The position numbers and the translations under genes were made by a program. From Cotesia glomerata (Eukaryota; Arthropoda; Insecta; Hymenoptera; Braconidae), in assembly GCF_020080835.1 (NCBI RefSeq), contig NC_058162.1, forward strand, positions 1,178,001 through 1,242,000: a stretch of DNA of 64,000 nucleotides. The letters run 5' to 3'. Shown here piece by piece: positions 21,952-33,900 of this stretch; position 1 is the first letter of the stretch, and each line of letters opens with the position of its first letter. The notes beneath the pieces are model-generated. The model saw only the letters and a program-made list of their open reading frames with translations. It made no database searches and was not told the DNA's origin.

Positions 21952-24900
21952 TTACGCGCCAAATGAAGCAAGGAAATCGATGACAACTTTCTTCAATTTA
22001 GCGTCAGAAGCTTCACTGATGATGTTCTCCTTGGCAATGGTGGCAGTCAGGTCTTTGTGGGACGATCTGTTGAATTAAAATTACAATTAAAAATAATTTT
22101 TTTTTCTCAACTTAAAATAGTATCTAGTGAATTATTGACATTTACAAAGATATAAGCTCATCCCGATGTTACACTCATTGAGACCTTTCATTTGAGTACC
22201 CACTTCAATTTTTCAGATATTTTATATATTTATACATATTATATATATGTATATATGAAAAATATATCAAAAATGCATGTGGGTACTCAAATGAAAGCTC
22301 TTGATGAGTGTAACATCAAAATGAGCTTATATATTTAAAAACGTCAATAGTTAAGAAAGTACAGTGCAATTTAACATAATTAAGAAACGAGCTTGTATCT
22401 TGTGAACTATTGACATTTTTAAAGATATAAGCTCATCCCAATGTTACACTCATCGAGAGCTTTCATTTGAATACCCACATGAATATTTCATATATTTTAT
22501 ATATATATATTATATATATGTATATATGAAAAATATATCAAAAATGCATGTGGGTAATCAAATGAAAGGTCTTGATGAGTGTAACATCGGGATGAGCTTA
22601 TATCTTTAGAAACATCAATAGTTAGGAAAATACAGTGCAATTTAACATAATTAAGAAATGACCTTGTATCTCGTGAAATATTGACATTTTTAAAGATATA
22701 AGCTTGTCCCGATGTTACACTCATTAAGACCTTTAGTTTGAGTACCCACATCAATTTTTCATATATTTCATATATTTACATTTATTATATATATGAATAT
22801 ATGAAAAATATATCAAAAATGCATGTGGGTACTCAAATGAAAGCTCTTGATGAGTGTAACATCAAAATGAGCTTATATATTTAAAAACGTCAATAGTTAA
22901 GAAAGTACAGTGCAATTTAACAAAAGTCATTATTTAATAAAGCTAAATGGGGCCTTGTCATAAATGTTGATTAATAAATAAATAAAAATAATTATTTACC
23001 TGATGTGTGCAAGGAATTCTTGTTCGAATGCGGTGATCTTGCTAGGGTCCATTTTGTCAAGGTAACCACGGACACCGCAGTAGATAACAGCTACTTGTTC
23101 TTCAATAGCCATGGGTACTGTTACAAAATAAAATAATTTTTTTATTTATAAACTAAATAAATAAATAATGAATTATTTAATAAAAAAAAAAAAAAATATT
23201 TACCGTACTGTCCTTGCTTAAGGAGTTCAGTAAGTCGGACACCACGGTTAAGAAGCTGCTGAGTGGCAGCATCCAAGTCGGAACCGAACTGGGCGAAGGC
23301 AGCGACCTCACGGTACTGAGCCAACTCCAATTTCATGGAACCAGCGACCTGTTTCATGGCTTTGGTCTGAGCAGCAGATCCTACACGGGATACAGAGAGA
23401 CCGACGTTGATGGCTGGTCGGATACCCTTGTAGAACAACTCAGTTTCCAAGAAAATCTGTCCGTCAGTGATGGAGATTACGTTGGTGGGAATGTAGGCAG
23501 ACACATCACCGGCCTGGGTCTCAATGATGGGCAAGGCAGTGAGAGAACCACCTCCAAGAGTCTGGTTCATCTTGGCTGCTCTCTCGAGAAGACGAGAGTG
23601 GAGGTAGAATACGTCACCGGGGTAAGCCTCACGACCTGGAGGTCGTCTCAGCAGCAGAGACATTTGACGGTAAGCGACGGCTTGCTTGGACAAATCGTCG
23701 TAGATGATGAGGGCGTGTTTGCCGTTGTCACGGAAGAACTCTCCCATGGCGCATCCGGAGTAAGGAGCGAGGTATTGAAGAGGAGCCGCGTCAGAGGCGG
23801 TAGCTGACACGATGATGGTGTAGCCAATGGCACCGCTGTCTGTCAATCTCTTTACGATCTGGGCTACTGTTGATCTCTTCTGACCAATAGCTACGTAGAT
23901 ACAGTACAGCTTCTTCTTTTCTTCACCGGCGTCGTTGAAACGCTTCTGGTTGATGATCGTGTCAATTGCCAAAGCGGTTTTTCCAGTCTGTCGGTCACCA
24001 ATGATCAACTCACGTTGACCACGACCAATTGGCACCAATGAGTCCACGGCTTTGATTCCTGTTTGCATTGGCTCTCGGACCGACTCTCTAAAAAAAATAC
24101 GTAATTAAGAAATGACCTTGTATCTTGTGAACTATTGACATTTTTAAAGATATAAGCTCATCCTGATATTACACTCATCAAGACCTTTCATTTGAGTACC
24201 CACATCAATTTTTCATATATTTATATATACTATATTATATATATGTATATATTAAAAATATATGAAAATGCATGTGGGTACTCAAATGAAAGGTCTTGAT
24301 GAGTGTAATATCAGGATGAGCTTATATCTTTAAAAATGTCAATAGTTAAGAAAGTACAGTGAAATTTAACATAATCAAGAATATCGACCTTTTATCTTGT
24401 GAAATATTGACATTTTTTAAGATATAGGCTCATCCTGACATTACACTCATCAAGACCTTTCATTTGAGTACCCACATCAATTTTTCATATATTTATATTT
24501 ATTATATATATGAAAAATATATGAAAATGTATGTGGGTACTGTAAGATTGTACCATCGGGATGAGCTTATATCTTTAAAAATGTCAATAGTTAAGAAAGT
24601 ACAATGGAATTTTACATATTTAAGAGATGACCTTCTTTCTTGTGAATTATTGACATTTTTAAAGATATAAGCTCATCCTGATGTTACACTCATCAAGACC
24701 TTTCATTTGAGTACCCACATCACTTTTTCATATATTTTTTATATATACATATATATAATATATATAAATATATGAAAAATTGATGTGGGTACTCAAATGA
24801 AAGGTCTTGATGAGTGTAACATCAGGATGAGCTTATATCTTTAAAAACGTCAATAGTTAAAAAAATACAGTGCAATTTAACAAAAGTCATTATTTAATAA

Positions 24901-26412
24901 AGCAAAATTTTATTCATTTATAGTTCACAAGTCACGGCAGTCACATAGTGACTACCAGGTTGCTAGTCTTTATTAATTTATTAGAGTTGATTTGTTTTTT
25001 TTAGTTAAAATAAAATTGCAAGTGTTAATAACTAGGCCAGTGTCAATAACTGGGTCTTTTGCCTGAAGTTATCTGACACTTTTAATTTTTCTTTCATTTA
25101 TTAAATTAGAACTCAAAAATATTTTTTAAAAATTGCACTTATAGTTTTTCAGGAAAAATTTTTTTTTTTATAATTTTTTCAATAAAAAAAAAATTGTTTT
25201 AATTTTAATATGTCGACTAACTTAATTTTCATTTGTAAAAAATTTAATTACATGGTTTCAATTTTTTAAATTCAATTTTACAATACAGAAATTAGAAGAC
25301 TGAAAATTTTGAATTTTTTTTTTTTCATGATTTAATTGTTAAAAAATTGTTAGATGTCTAGAAATTTCAGTATAAAAAAATTAAAATAATTCTGAGATTT
25401 ATAAATATTTTGTTTTTTACCACCTTATATATAACTAATAAAATAGCAATAATAAAAAATAATGAATTAAGATATACCTCGGAATAATGCCAGGAGCTTT
25501 GGTACCAATACGGAACCTCAATTTGTTGTTCAATGGACCTTTGCCATCGATTGGATTACCTAAAGCATCAACAACACGCCCCAAAAGTTGGTCACCTACT
25601 GGAACATCTACGATGGCTCCGGTACGTTTTACAATGTCACCCTCAGAGATGTTCCTGTCATTACCGAAGACGACAATACCGACGTTGTCAGGTTCCAAAT
25701 TCAAGGCCATACCCTTCAAACCCGAGCTGAACTCCACCATCTCGTCGGCCTGGATGTTCTTCAAACCATATACACGGGCGATACCATCTCCAATACTCAG
25801 TACACGACCAGTTTCTTCGAGATTGGCCTTTAAATAACCAAAAATAATTATTTAAATTCATAAATTAAAAAAAAAAAAATTATTAAAAAATTATCAAACC
25901 TTTGGGGCTGATCCCATAATTCTTTCCTCCAAGATGGCAGAAATTTCAGCTGATCGTCGGCTGCACGAAACATGGTATTTGCGAGAGGCAATTGCAGCGG
26001 CTGGCAATTTGATCTAAAAAATAATTTAGTAAATTATTTTTCACTCATGGGCCAGCAACTCAATATAATAGTACACTGCATATTGAATATTACATAACTG
26101 GTGTCTTTTCTGTTTATGTAATATACAAAAATAAAAAATATCCTCTATAAAATAATTAAATCTTTTGGGTGCTAGTGTTTTAAATAATGTGCTGGAGAAT
26201 AAGTGGCTTTAAGTGACGAATATAAGGAAATAGTTGATAAATACCCGGTATTACTTGGCGAGATAAAAATGTCGGCACCCAAAAAATTGTAAGGCAACAC
26301 TTGCCTCATAAGATTTATTATTTACGGAGTAATAATTGGAATTTACCTGTACAGTTGCATTTGGCAGTTGTTTTGCCACAGCTGCAGCCAGACGAAGGGT
26401 CATAAGAGACAT
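21952..26412 (-). CDS. blw: ATP synthase F1 subunit alpha, mitochondrial
   Basis: Exons in transcript order: 26412-26347, 26013-25900, 25827-25478, 24087-23204, 23117-23000 and 22066-21952, 548 residues (human 553). The subunit forms the non-catalytic part of the F1 hexamer and supplies the arginine finger to the beta-subunit site. The N-terminal part (MSLMTLRLAAAVAKQL, then ASRKYHVS) fits a mitochondrial presequence. Visible landmarks are the P-loop GDRQTGKTALAIDT, the QYLAPYSGC segment, YDDLSKQAVAYRQMSLLLRR, the arginine-finger block SVSRVGSAAQ and FGSDLDAATQQ. The C-terminus ends KLKKVVIDFLASFGA. The large central exon is unusually GC-rich for this window, as expected of a highly expressed gene. 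Palindrome clusters D and E occupy introns 5 and 3. The Drosophila orthologue is bellwether. Confidence 0.97.
22119..22944 (+). repeat. Palindrome cluster D (three palindromes) in ATP synthase alpha intron
   Basis: Near-palindromes at about 22140-22340, 22425-22610 and 22690-22880 are separated by the linker GTACAGTGCAATTTAAC followed by GACCTTGTATC-type sequence. The cluster ends with TCATTATTTAATAAAGC, the family right end, and lacks the TTTAGGCTGC left end. It is antisense to the host gene. Confidence 0.85.
24100..24968 (+). repeat. Palindrome cluster E (three palindromes) in ATP synthase alpha intron
   Basis: Near-palindromes at about 24150-24340, 24420-24580 and 24660-24850. The middle one has lost most of its right arm. 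The cluster ends with the fullest right end seen here (AATAAAGCAAAATTTTATT, later GTTGCTAGT). It starts about 15 nt from the 3' splice site of the host exon at 24087. Confidence 0.85.
25055..25235. repeat. Miniature inverted-repeat element in ATP synthase alpha intron
   Basis: It runs from GAAGTTATCTGACACTTTTAA to TATGTCGACTAACTTAATT with the internal AAATTGCACTTATAGTTTTT motif of the AGCCGAC family. The ends are diverged from the consensus. Confidence 0.55.
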
Positions 26413-26575
26413 GGTTTTATATTAATCGCCCGATTTACGGACTAGAAAATTTTTTTCGATAAACGTCGGGAGTAACAGCACTAACGGAAGAACGAGTCTT
26501 CTAGCTCCACTTATTACTCGATCGTCGCAGTGTCTCTCTTGTTGACTTGCGCAGAACCATTGATAAAATTACGGA

Positions 26576-26584
26576 CCGGAAGTT
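26576..26584 (+). promoter_or_regulatory. ETS/GABP-like motif upstream of ATP synthase alpha
   Basis: ACCGGAAGT lies about 165 nt upstream of the ATP synthase alpha start codon. GABP/NRF-2 sites of this type commonly drive nuclear genes for respiratory-chain proteins in animals. A 9-nt match alone is weak evidence. Confidence 0.3.
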
Positions 26585-26734
26585 ATTTAGCGCTTCTTAA
26601 GAGAACTAAATTTATGCGCGCTTCATTTCAATTAATTTTTTTTTTTATAAAATACTAAAATTTAATTAAAAAATTACAAAAGTGAAAATCAAACAAATTT
26701 TTTTTAGTATTTTTTAATTGTTAGAAAAACTTTA

Positions 26735-27125
26735 AAAATTCACAGCTGTTAGCTAACTTCAGTGTTATTAATTTTTAAACTATTGAAGTTAACAGACATT
26801 AAAAATTTTTTTATAAATTTATATCAGTGAAATAATTAAAAACAAAATTCCAAATGTGAAAATTAAAAAAAAATTATTAGTGAAAATTTTTTTAAGTATT
26901 TTTTAATTGTTATAAAAATTGACAGCTGTTAGCTAACTTCAGTGTCATAAATTTTTGAAACATTAAAAATTTCTTTATAATTTTATATCAGTGAAATAAT
27001 TAAAAACAAAATTCCAAATGTGAAAATTAAAAAAAAATTATTAGTGAAAATTTTTTTAAGTATTTTTTAATTGTTATAAAAATTTTTTAAATTGACAGCT
27101 GTCAGCTAACTTCAGTATTATAAAT
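26735..27125. repeat. Tandem AGCTGACAGCTG-family copies in the divergent promoter
   Basis: Three ends reading TGACAGCTGTTAGCTAACTTC or close variants occur near 26745, 26925 and 27095. A block of about 95 bp (26821-26919) containing ATATCAGTGAAATAATT and AAATTCCAAATGTG is repeated essentially unchanged at 26986-27081, so the last duplication is recent. Confidence 0.7.
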
Positions 27126-27683
27126 TTTTCCGTTTTAACAATGAATTGTTTATTAAATTAGTGACAAAAAAATATTTAAAAATTGTAGTAAGGTCAACAA
27201 AGGATTTGTGAACTAGCTGGAAACTAAATGTGGACCAATGAGGGTCGACACTAATTCACTGCGCATGGAGAAAAATTTTACTATTTGGATCTTGTGTATC
27301 TTTTACGTTTTTTAATATTTATTGATTCACAAAATGATTCGAATAATTACTTAAAATTATTGAAAATTAAATTGACAAGGTATGTGTTCAAAACAATTGA
27401 CTGAAAGTTAATAATTCAAAAAATATTTTTCATCAATGGTGTATTGATTCGAGTTATATTCACATGTATGCATATGTATTGGTGTGTATATATTCGTAAC
27501 AGTTGATAACAGTCTAAAAAAAAATATTAAATATTCTTGCAGCGTGTGTCACTCAAGTTGCCAAATGATGAGTGAAAATAACAAAAATATAATGACAAGT
27601 TAGGAAATATTTAATATTTAATTGTTGATAAATATAAATTGAATCTATTGGAATAATTGTAAAAGTAAGTACAAGTTTTAAAA

Positions 27684-29638
27684 ATGGATTCTGCTACAGA
27701 AACAGAACAAATAGAAAAATTGGAAAAAGAAGCTGAAAGTTTAAAAATTCGACTTGAAGATGAGAGAAAAAAATTAAATGACGTCACACGTAAGTTTTTA
27801 TGATTATTTTAAAGAAAATTAATTTAGCAGATATTTAATAATTTTTATTAACAATTAAATTAAAGATATTAAATATTAGCAGTCATTTAATAATTTTTTA
27901 ATTTTATTTAACCAAAAAATTTGTTCCAAAAAATTATTTTTAAAAATTTCTACATGTTTATTTTTTTTTTGCCATGATTTATTTTAATAAAATTATTAAA
28001 TATATGTTAAATTAATTTTCATAATAAATTGTGGCAAAAAAAAAATGAAAATTAATTTAGCAGACATTTAACAATTTTTAGAATTTTTTTAACAAATAAA
28101 TTATGGAAAAAAAATTAGGAAGAAAAATTGACATGTAGAAATTTTAAAAAGTTAAAATTGCAATTTTTTAAAAAATAATTTTTCAAAACAAATTTTTTTG
28201 TTAAATAGAATTAAAAAATTTTTAAAACCACTAACTTTAATATCATAAAAAAAAAAATTAAAAATCCAATTTTTTACCAATAATTTTTCAAAGAACATTT
28301 ATTTGTTGAAAAAATTAAAAAATGGTTAAGTAACAGCTGATTTAAATGTCGTGTATCCAATGAATTTTATGGCAATTAAATTATAAAAAAGATTTAATTA
28401 AAAAGTTCCTCATGTAAAAATTAATAAAAATAATAAGTGAAAATTTTCAGAAGCATTTTTTTATTGTAATTGATTTGTTAAAAAAATATTTTAAATCGAC
28501 AGCTGACGGCTAACTTCAGTATCACTGTACTTAAAATAAAATTTTCAGATTTAAAAATTTATAATTAATATCTTATAATTTAAGAATGTACTAATTGTTG
28601 TATAATGCCGATTGTCGTCAAATGAATGAATAAATAAATAAATAAATAAATAATTTATTGTCAGCAATACTGATGTATAATATTTAATTTTCAGTGTTAG
28701 ATGTTGCTGATAGATTAGAACCAATGAACTGTATAAACATAAAGCCCCGAAGAATTCTGAAGGGTCATCAAGCAAAAGTGTTATGCTCAGACTGGTCTCC
28801 AGATAAAAGACACATAGTATCTTCATCTCAAGATGGTAAGATGATAATATGGGACGCTTTTACGACTAATAAAGAGCATGCTGTTACAATGCCGACGACT
28901 TGGGTGATGGCCTGTGCTTATGCCCCAAGTGGTGCTTTGGTAGCTTGCGGAGGTCTCGACAACAAAGTAACAGTCTATCCTCTGAGCTTGGAAGACGACG
29001 TGAGCACTAAAAAAAAGACTGTAGGCACCCATACGTCCTACATGTCTTGCTGTGTGTTCCCGAATAGTGATCAGCAGATTTTAACTGGAAGCGGTGACAG
29101 TACTTGTGCACTCTGGGACGTTGAGAGTGGCCAGCTGCTCCAAAATTTTCATGGACACTCGGGCGATGTGATGTCTATCGACCTGGCGCCCAGTGAGACT
29201 GGCAACACTTTCGTGTCCGGGAGCTGCGACAAAATGGTCCTGATCTGGGACATGAGAAGCGGCCAGTGTGTCCAAAGCTTTGAAGGCCACGAGTCTGATG
29301 TCAACTCGGTAAGATTTCACCCTGGTGGTGATGCTGTTGCTACGGGATCAGATGACGCTACTTGCCGGCTGTTTGATCTAAGGGCTGACAAAGAAGTTGC
29401 TGTTTATGCCAAAGAAAGTATTATTTTTGGAGCCAATTCTGTTGACTTGAGTGTCAGCGGGCGGCTCCTCTTTGCTGGGTACAATGATTATACTGTCAAC
29501 ATCTGGGACACTTTGAAATGTCAACGAGTGGCTTTACTTTACGGTCATGAAAATCGGGTTTCTTGTCTTCGGGTTTCGCCTGATGGAACTGCTTTGTCTA
29601 CTGGCAGCTGGGATGCCACTCTTCGTGTTTGGGCTTAA
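27684..29638 (+). CDS. Gbeta5: G protein subunit beta-5
   Basis: Exons 27684-27789 and 28695-29638 give 349 residues. GNB5 partners R7-family RGS proteins through their GGL domain and regulates G-alpha(o/i) signalling, mainly in neurons. The N-terminal helix (KLEKEAESLKIRLEDERKKL) is followed by a seven-bladed WD40 propeller, with blades recognisable by WSPDKRHIVSSSQDGK, CALWDVESGQLL, VLIWDMRSGQC, CRLFDLRADKEV and YTVNIWDT. It ends LRVWA. Identity to vertebrate GNB5 is high, especially through TNKEHAVTMP and the APSETGNTFVSG segment; conventional Gbeta1-type proteins differ in the N-terminal helix. The whole propeller is one 944-bp exon, an intron-poor structure. Its single coding intron carries AT-rich repeats. 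The Drosophila symbol is used by homology. Confidence 0.95.
27810..28535. repeat. AT-rich tandem elements filling most of GNB5 intron 1
   Basis: From 27815 several units of the TTAGCAGATATTTAATAA family occur in alternating orientation (for example TTAGCAGACATTTAACAA at 28055, closing CACTAACTTTAATATCAT near 28228). They are followed by an AGCTGACGGCTAACTTCAG-ended element near 28500. Confidence 0.65.
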
Positions 29639-30949
29639 ATATATTTTTGTTATTATTATTTATTTTATTCACTGATTATTGTTGATCACCTGTGTGATAA
29701 AAAGTACCAATGTGCATTTAAATAAGTTCTAGATATTATACGTTACACGTGTGTAGTATATTTAATGTTGATTATCGTATAGTATGTATAAAAAATTAGA
29801 TTAAAGTTATCAGTCACTTAAATATTTTTTTATTTTATTTAACAAACAAATTTGTTCTAAAAAATTGCATTTTTTATTTTTTTTTGTCATTATTTGTTAT
29901 AAAAATTTTAAAAAATTATCAAATATCGGCTTAATTAATTCTCATGTAAAAAAAAAGTAATAGTCATTATTGTATATTATTTTAATTGTTAGAAATATTA
30001 ATATAATTCTAAATTGTATTTATGGTTTATTACTTTGAGAGTAAAAATATCATGCTATAAATACATTTAGAATAAAATAAATTTGATTTATTTGAAGAAA
30101 AAAAAATGATAGTGAAGTCAGCTGACAGCGGTGAATTTTTTAAAATTTTATAACATTAATTGCAATTAAAAAAATTCTTATAAAAATTTCCACTGATCAT
30201 TTTTATTTAATTTTGACATGTGGATTTTTTTTTATTAATAATTTTATTGTTGTAAAATTATAAAAAAATTTCTAATGTCAACTTCAGTGTCATAAAAAAA
30301 AATATTTATAAATACTTATATATATGTTTGACTTTGATTATATAAAACTCACCAATAATTATAAAAATATAAATATATATATATTGTATGGGGTGAATTC
30401 CTCAGTTTTGTTGAAAAAATAAATTATTTTTATTTTTTATGACAGCTTACAGCTGTCAATACTTTGCAATGGTGCTGTATAATAATAAATCAAAATTTAA
30501 AGTAGAAATAAAATTGAATTATTTATTAATTAAATATTCCTAGTTTTAAAAATTTAATTAGTGTAATGAATTGTAAAAAAAATTCAATTGTTAAAATTTT
30601 ATTGTTAATTTTTAAGTAACAGTAATTTTTCTATCTTCATTTTTGATAAAAGAATGAAGATTTTTTAAAAAATCAAAAAAATTTTTTTTTCTAAAGACAG
30701 CAGAGCCATCTTGGTATGATAAAGTAAATCATAAGCACATTTTCGACTCTTAGTAGAGGTCGCTACTTTCTTATTCTATAAATGTACTGTAGAGTGATAG
30801 AGAGGGGGAATCAAAATATGGTTAGAGAGCAGATCAGTCTGACTTGCTATTTTACAAGTAAAGAAAAAAGCTTGATCAACAAATTACATTTATAGGATTA
30901 TTTTTTTCATTTTTCTATCGTGTTTTTATAAAAATATTATAAACAAAAA
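29639..30949. other. Intergenic region between GNB5 and USP14
   Basis: AT-rich, with one AGCTGACAGC-type miniature element at about 30110-30295 (AAGTCAGCTGACAGC at one end, GTCAACTTCAGTG at the other). The last 240 bases before USP14 are more complex and contain GCCATCTTG at about 30707, a YY1-like motif often seen near animal gene starts. This is probably the USP14 promoter and 5' UTR, by position only. Confidence 0.4.
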
Positions 30950-33900
30950 ATGCCACAATACAAAGGTAAGCTTTAATTTAAAAATTTATAAAATAATAAA
31001 ATTAACCTTAAAAAATTTTAATTTTCTAACAATACTGATTTAATATAACCACATTAATAAATAATAAACACTTCTAAATAATAAATATGATTTTTAGTTA
31101 AAGTGAAGTGGGGAAAGGAGTTGTTTCCAAATATTGAAGTTAATACCGACGAAGAGCCGATACTTTTTAAAGCCCAACTGTTTGCTTTAACTGGAGTACA
31201 ACCAGAGAGGCAAAAAGTTATGGTCAAGGGAATGACTTTAAAGGATGAAAATTGGGGAAATATAAAGCTTAGAGATGTAAGTTATTTTTTATTATTAATA
31301 AATTGTGATAGTGAAGTTAGCTGACAGCTGTCAATTTTTTTTTAATTTTCACATGGAATTTTTTAATTAAATTTTTTTATATAATTTAATTTAAATAAAG
31401 TTGTAATTTCTTGTATTGAAAAATTATTGAAAGAAAAAATTTCACATGTAGAAAATTTTATAATACTAATGTTAGCCGACGTTTTTAATTTTTTAATTTT
31501 CTTTCAATAATTAAATCAGAACAAAAAAATATTTTTTAAAAATTGCACTTATAGTTTTTCAAGTTTTTTACAAATGGATATTTTTTTTTTTATTTTTTTC
31601 TAATAATTTTTTCAATACAAAAAAATTCTAAAAATTTTTAGATGTCGGCTAACTTAATTTTCATAAATTTTAAAAATTATGCGTGCAATTTTTTCAAAAT
31701 ATTTTTTTAGTTCCAATTTAATAAAAAAAAAAAATCAAAAATTGAATGGATAATTTTGGTATAAAAAAAATTAAATATATTAAAAATTACAATAAATAAA
31801 AATTATTTATAAATTTTTTTCATAATTATTTAATTACCATAAAGTTGTAACTTCTTGTAATTTCTTATTGAAAAATTATTAAAAGAAAAAATTTTACATG
31901 TAGAAAATTTTAAAAATTATGTGTGCAATTTTTTAAAAATATTTTTTTAGTTCCAATTTAATTGATAAAAAAAAATCAATAATTTTTGAACGTCGGCTAA
32001 TTTTATTATAAAAATTAAATATTAAAGCAATTACAACAAAATAAATATTTTTATAAATTTTATTAATTTTTAAGGGAGTTATGGTGCTCATGATGGGTTC
32101 TAAAGAAGAGGATGTCCCAATAGAACCCTTAGAAAAGCCATTATTTGTAGAAGACATGAATGAAGCAGAAATAGCATCTGCTCTTGATTTACCTGCGGGA
32201 TTGACGAACCTCGGAAACACCTGTTATCTTAACGCAACTGTTCAGTGTCTTAAAACTGTTCCAGAATTGCGAGAAGCTCTAAAGAAATTTCCCGGAGGTA
32301 TAGCTTCTTCAGGAAGTGAAGAAATAGCATCTTTAGTTCCGGCTCAAAGTATTACAGCTTCTTTGAGGGATTGCTACGAGGGGATGGATAATGGTATTGC
32401 ATTTCGACCGGCGGTTCTTCTTCAAGTGCTGCATCTTGCATTTCCACGGTTCGCTGAAAAATCTGAGCTTGGAGGTTATCAGCAACAAGACGCCAGCGAG
32501 TGCTGGACTGAATTAATACGAATGCTTCAACAAAAATTACCAGCTAGAGCGAATGGATCCACCGGCGAAGCGAGTTACAAACCTCGTTCATTGATAGAAC
32601 AGTATTTCGGCGGGACATTTGACACAGAGCTTAAGTGTGTTGAGTCTGAAGATGAACCACCAACTAAATCTAAAGAAGAATTTTTACAGCTCAGTTGCTT
32701 CATTTCGACGGATGTTAAATACATGCACTCTGGATTGAAGAATAAAATGCAGGAACAGCTGACTAAAATGTCTCCGACTCTTGAACGAGATGCAGTTTAT
32801 ACGAAAACGGTATATATTGATTTATTAAGATCAGATATCTTTTAATTAATAAATTATAGCAAGAAAAATTTAATTTGAATAATTCTATCTTTTTAGGAGG
32901 TCTGAAAAATTATTGATTAAATTATTTAAAAATAATTTTGTAGACATAATATATTATTGAAAAAAATTTATACTATTTCTTATTGAATTTTTTTTTTCAC
33001 AGTCTAAAATCAGCAGACTGCCAGCCTACCTCACAATTCAATTCGTTCGATTTTTCTACAAAGAGAAGGAAGCAATAAATGCCAAGATATTGAAAGACGT
33101 TAAATTCCCAATGGAATTTGACGCATTTGAGCTTTGTTCTCCTGAGCTTCAAAAAAAACTTATTCCCATGAGAGATAAATTCAAGGAGCTTGAAGATAAA
33201 AAAGTCGAAGAGGCTCAGAAGCTAACAGACAAAAAGCCCAAGGTTGATGAACCTGAAAAGGCAGTGAAAACTCTGCCGTTTTGCTTTGAAGATGGTATGC
33301 CATATTCATCATTTTTAATAAATTTATTTTTTCATTATCTCTATTATTAAGAGAATAAGTATTTAGGCTGCATTAAAAAATGCTCTATCTCTAGATGCAT
33401 AATTAAGAAATTACCATGTATCTTGTAAACTATTGACATTTTTTAAGATATAAGCTCACCCTGACATTACTCTCATCGAGACTTTTTGTTTGAGTACCCA
33501 CATCAATTTTTCATATATTTATATATACTATATATATGTATGTATAAAAAATATATCAAAAATGCATGTGGGTACTCAAATGAAAGCTCTTGAAGAGTGT
33601 AACATCAGGACGAGCTTATATCTTTAAAAATGTCAATAATTAAGAATTGACATGGCTATCTTGTCAACTAATAATATTTTTAAAGATATAAGCTCATCCC
33701 GATGTTACACTCATTGAGACCTTTCATTTGAGTACCCACATCAATTTTTCATATATTTATATATATTATATATATGTATATATGAAAAATATATCAAAAA
33801 TGCGTGTGGGTACTCAAATGAAAGTTCTTGATGAGTGTAACATCGGGATGAGCTTATATCTTTAAAAATGTCAATAATTAAGAATTGACATGGCTATCTT

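Larger units (their letters stand above)
26413..27683. promoter_or_regulatory. Divergent upstream region of ATP synthase alpha and GNB5
   Basis: About 1.27 kb separates the two start codons. The ATP synthase side (26413-26600) is GC- and CpG-richer. The GNB5 side (27190-27680) is mixed sequence without a clear core motif. Between them is a repeat block at 26735-27125, listed separately. Confidence 0.45.

Noticed and set aside
22119..22944. Regularly spaced repeats suggestive of CRISPR
   Set aside because: Eukaryotic intron context; units are about 230 bp, palindromic throughout and lack unique spacers.
23214..23807. 197-codon plus-strand frame
   Set aside because: Antisense shadow of the highly conserved, GC-rich ATP synthase alpha exon.
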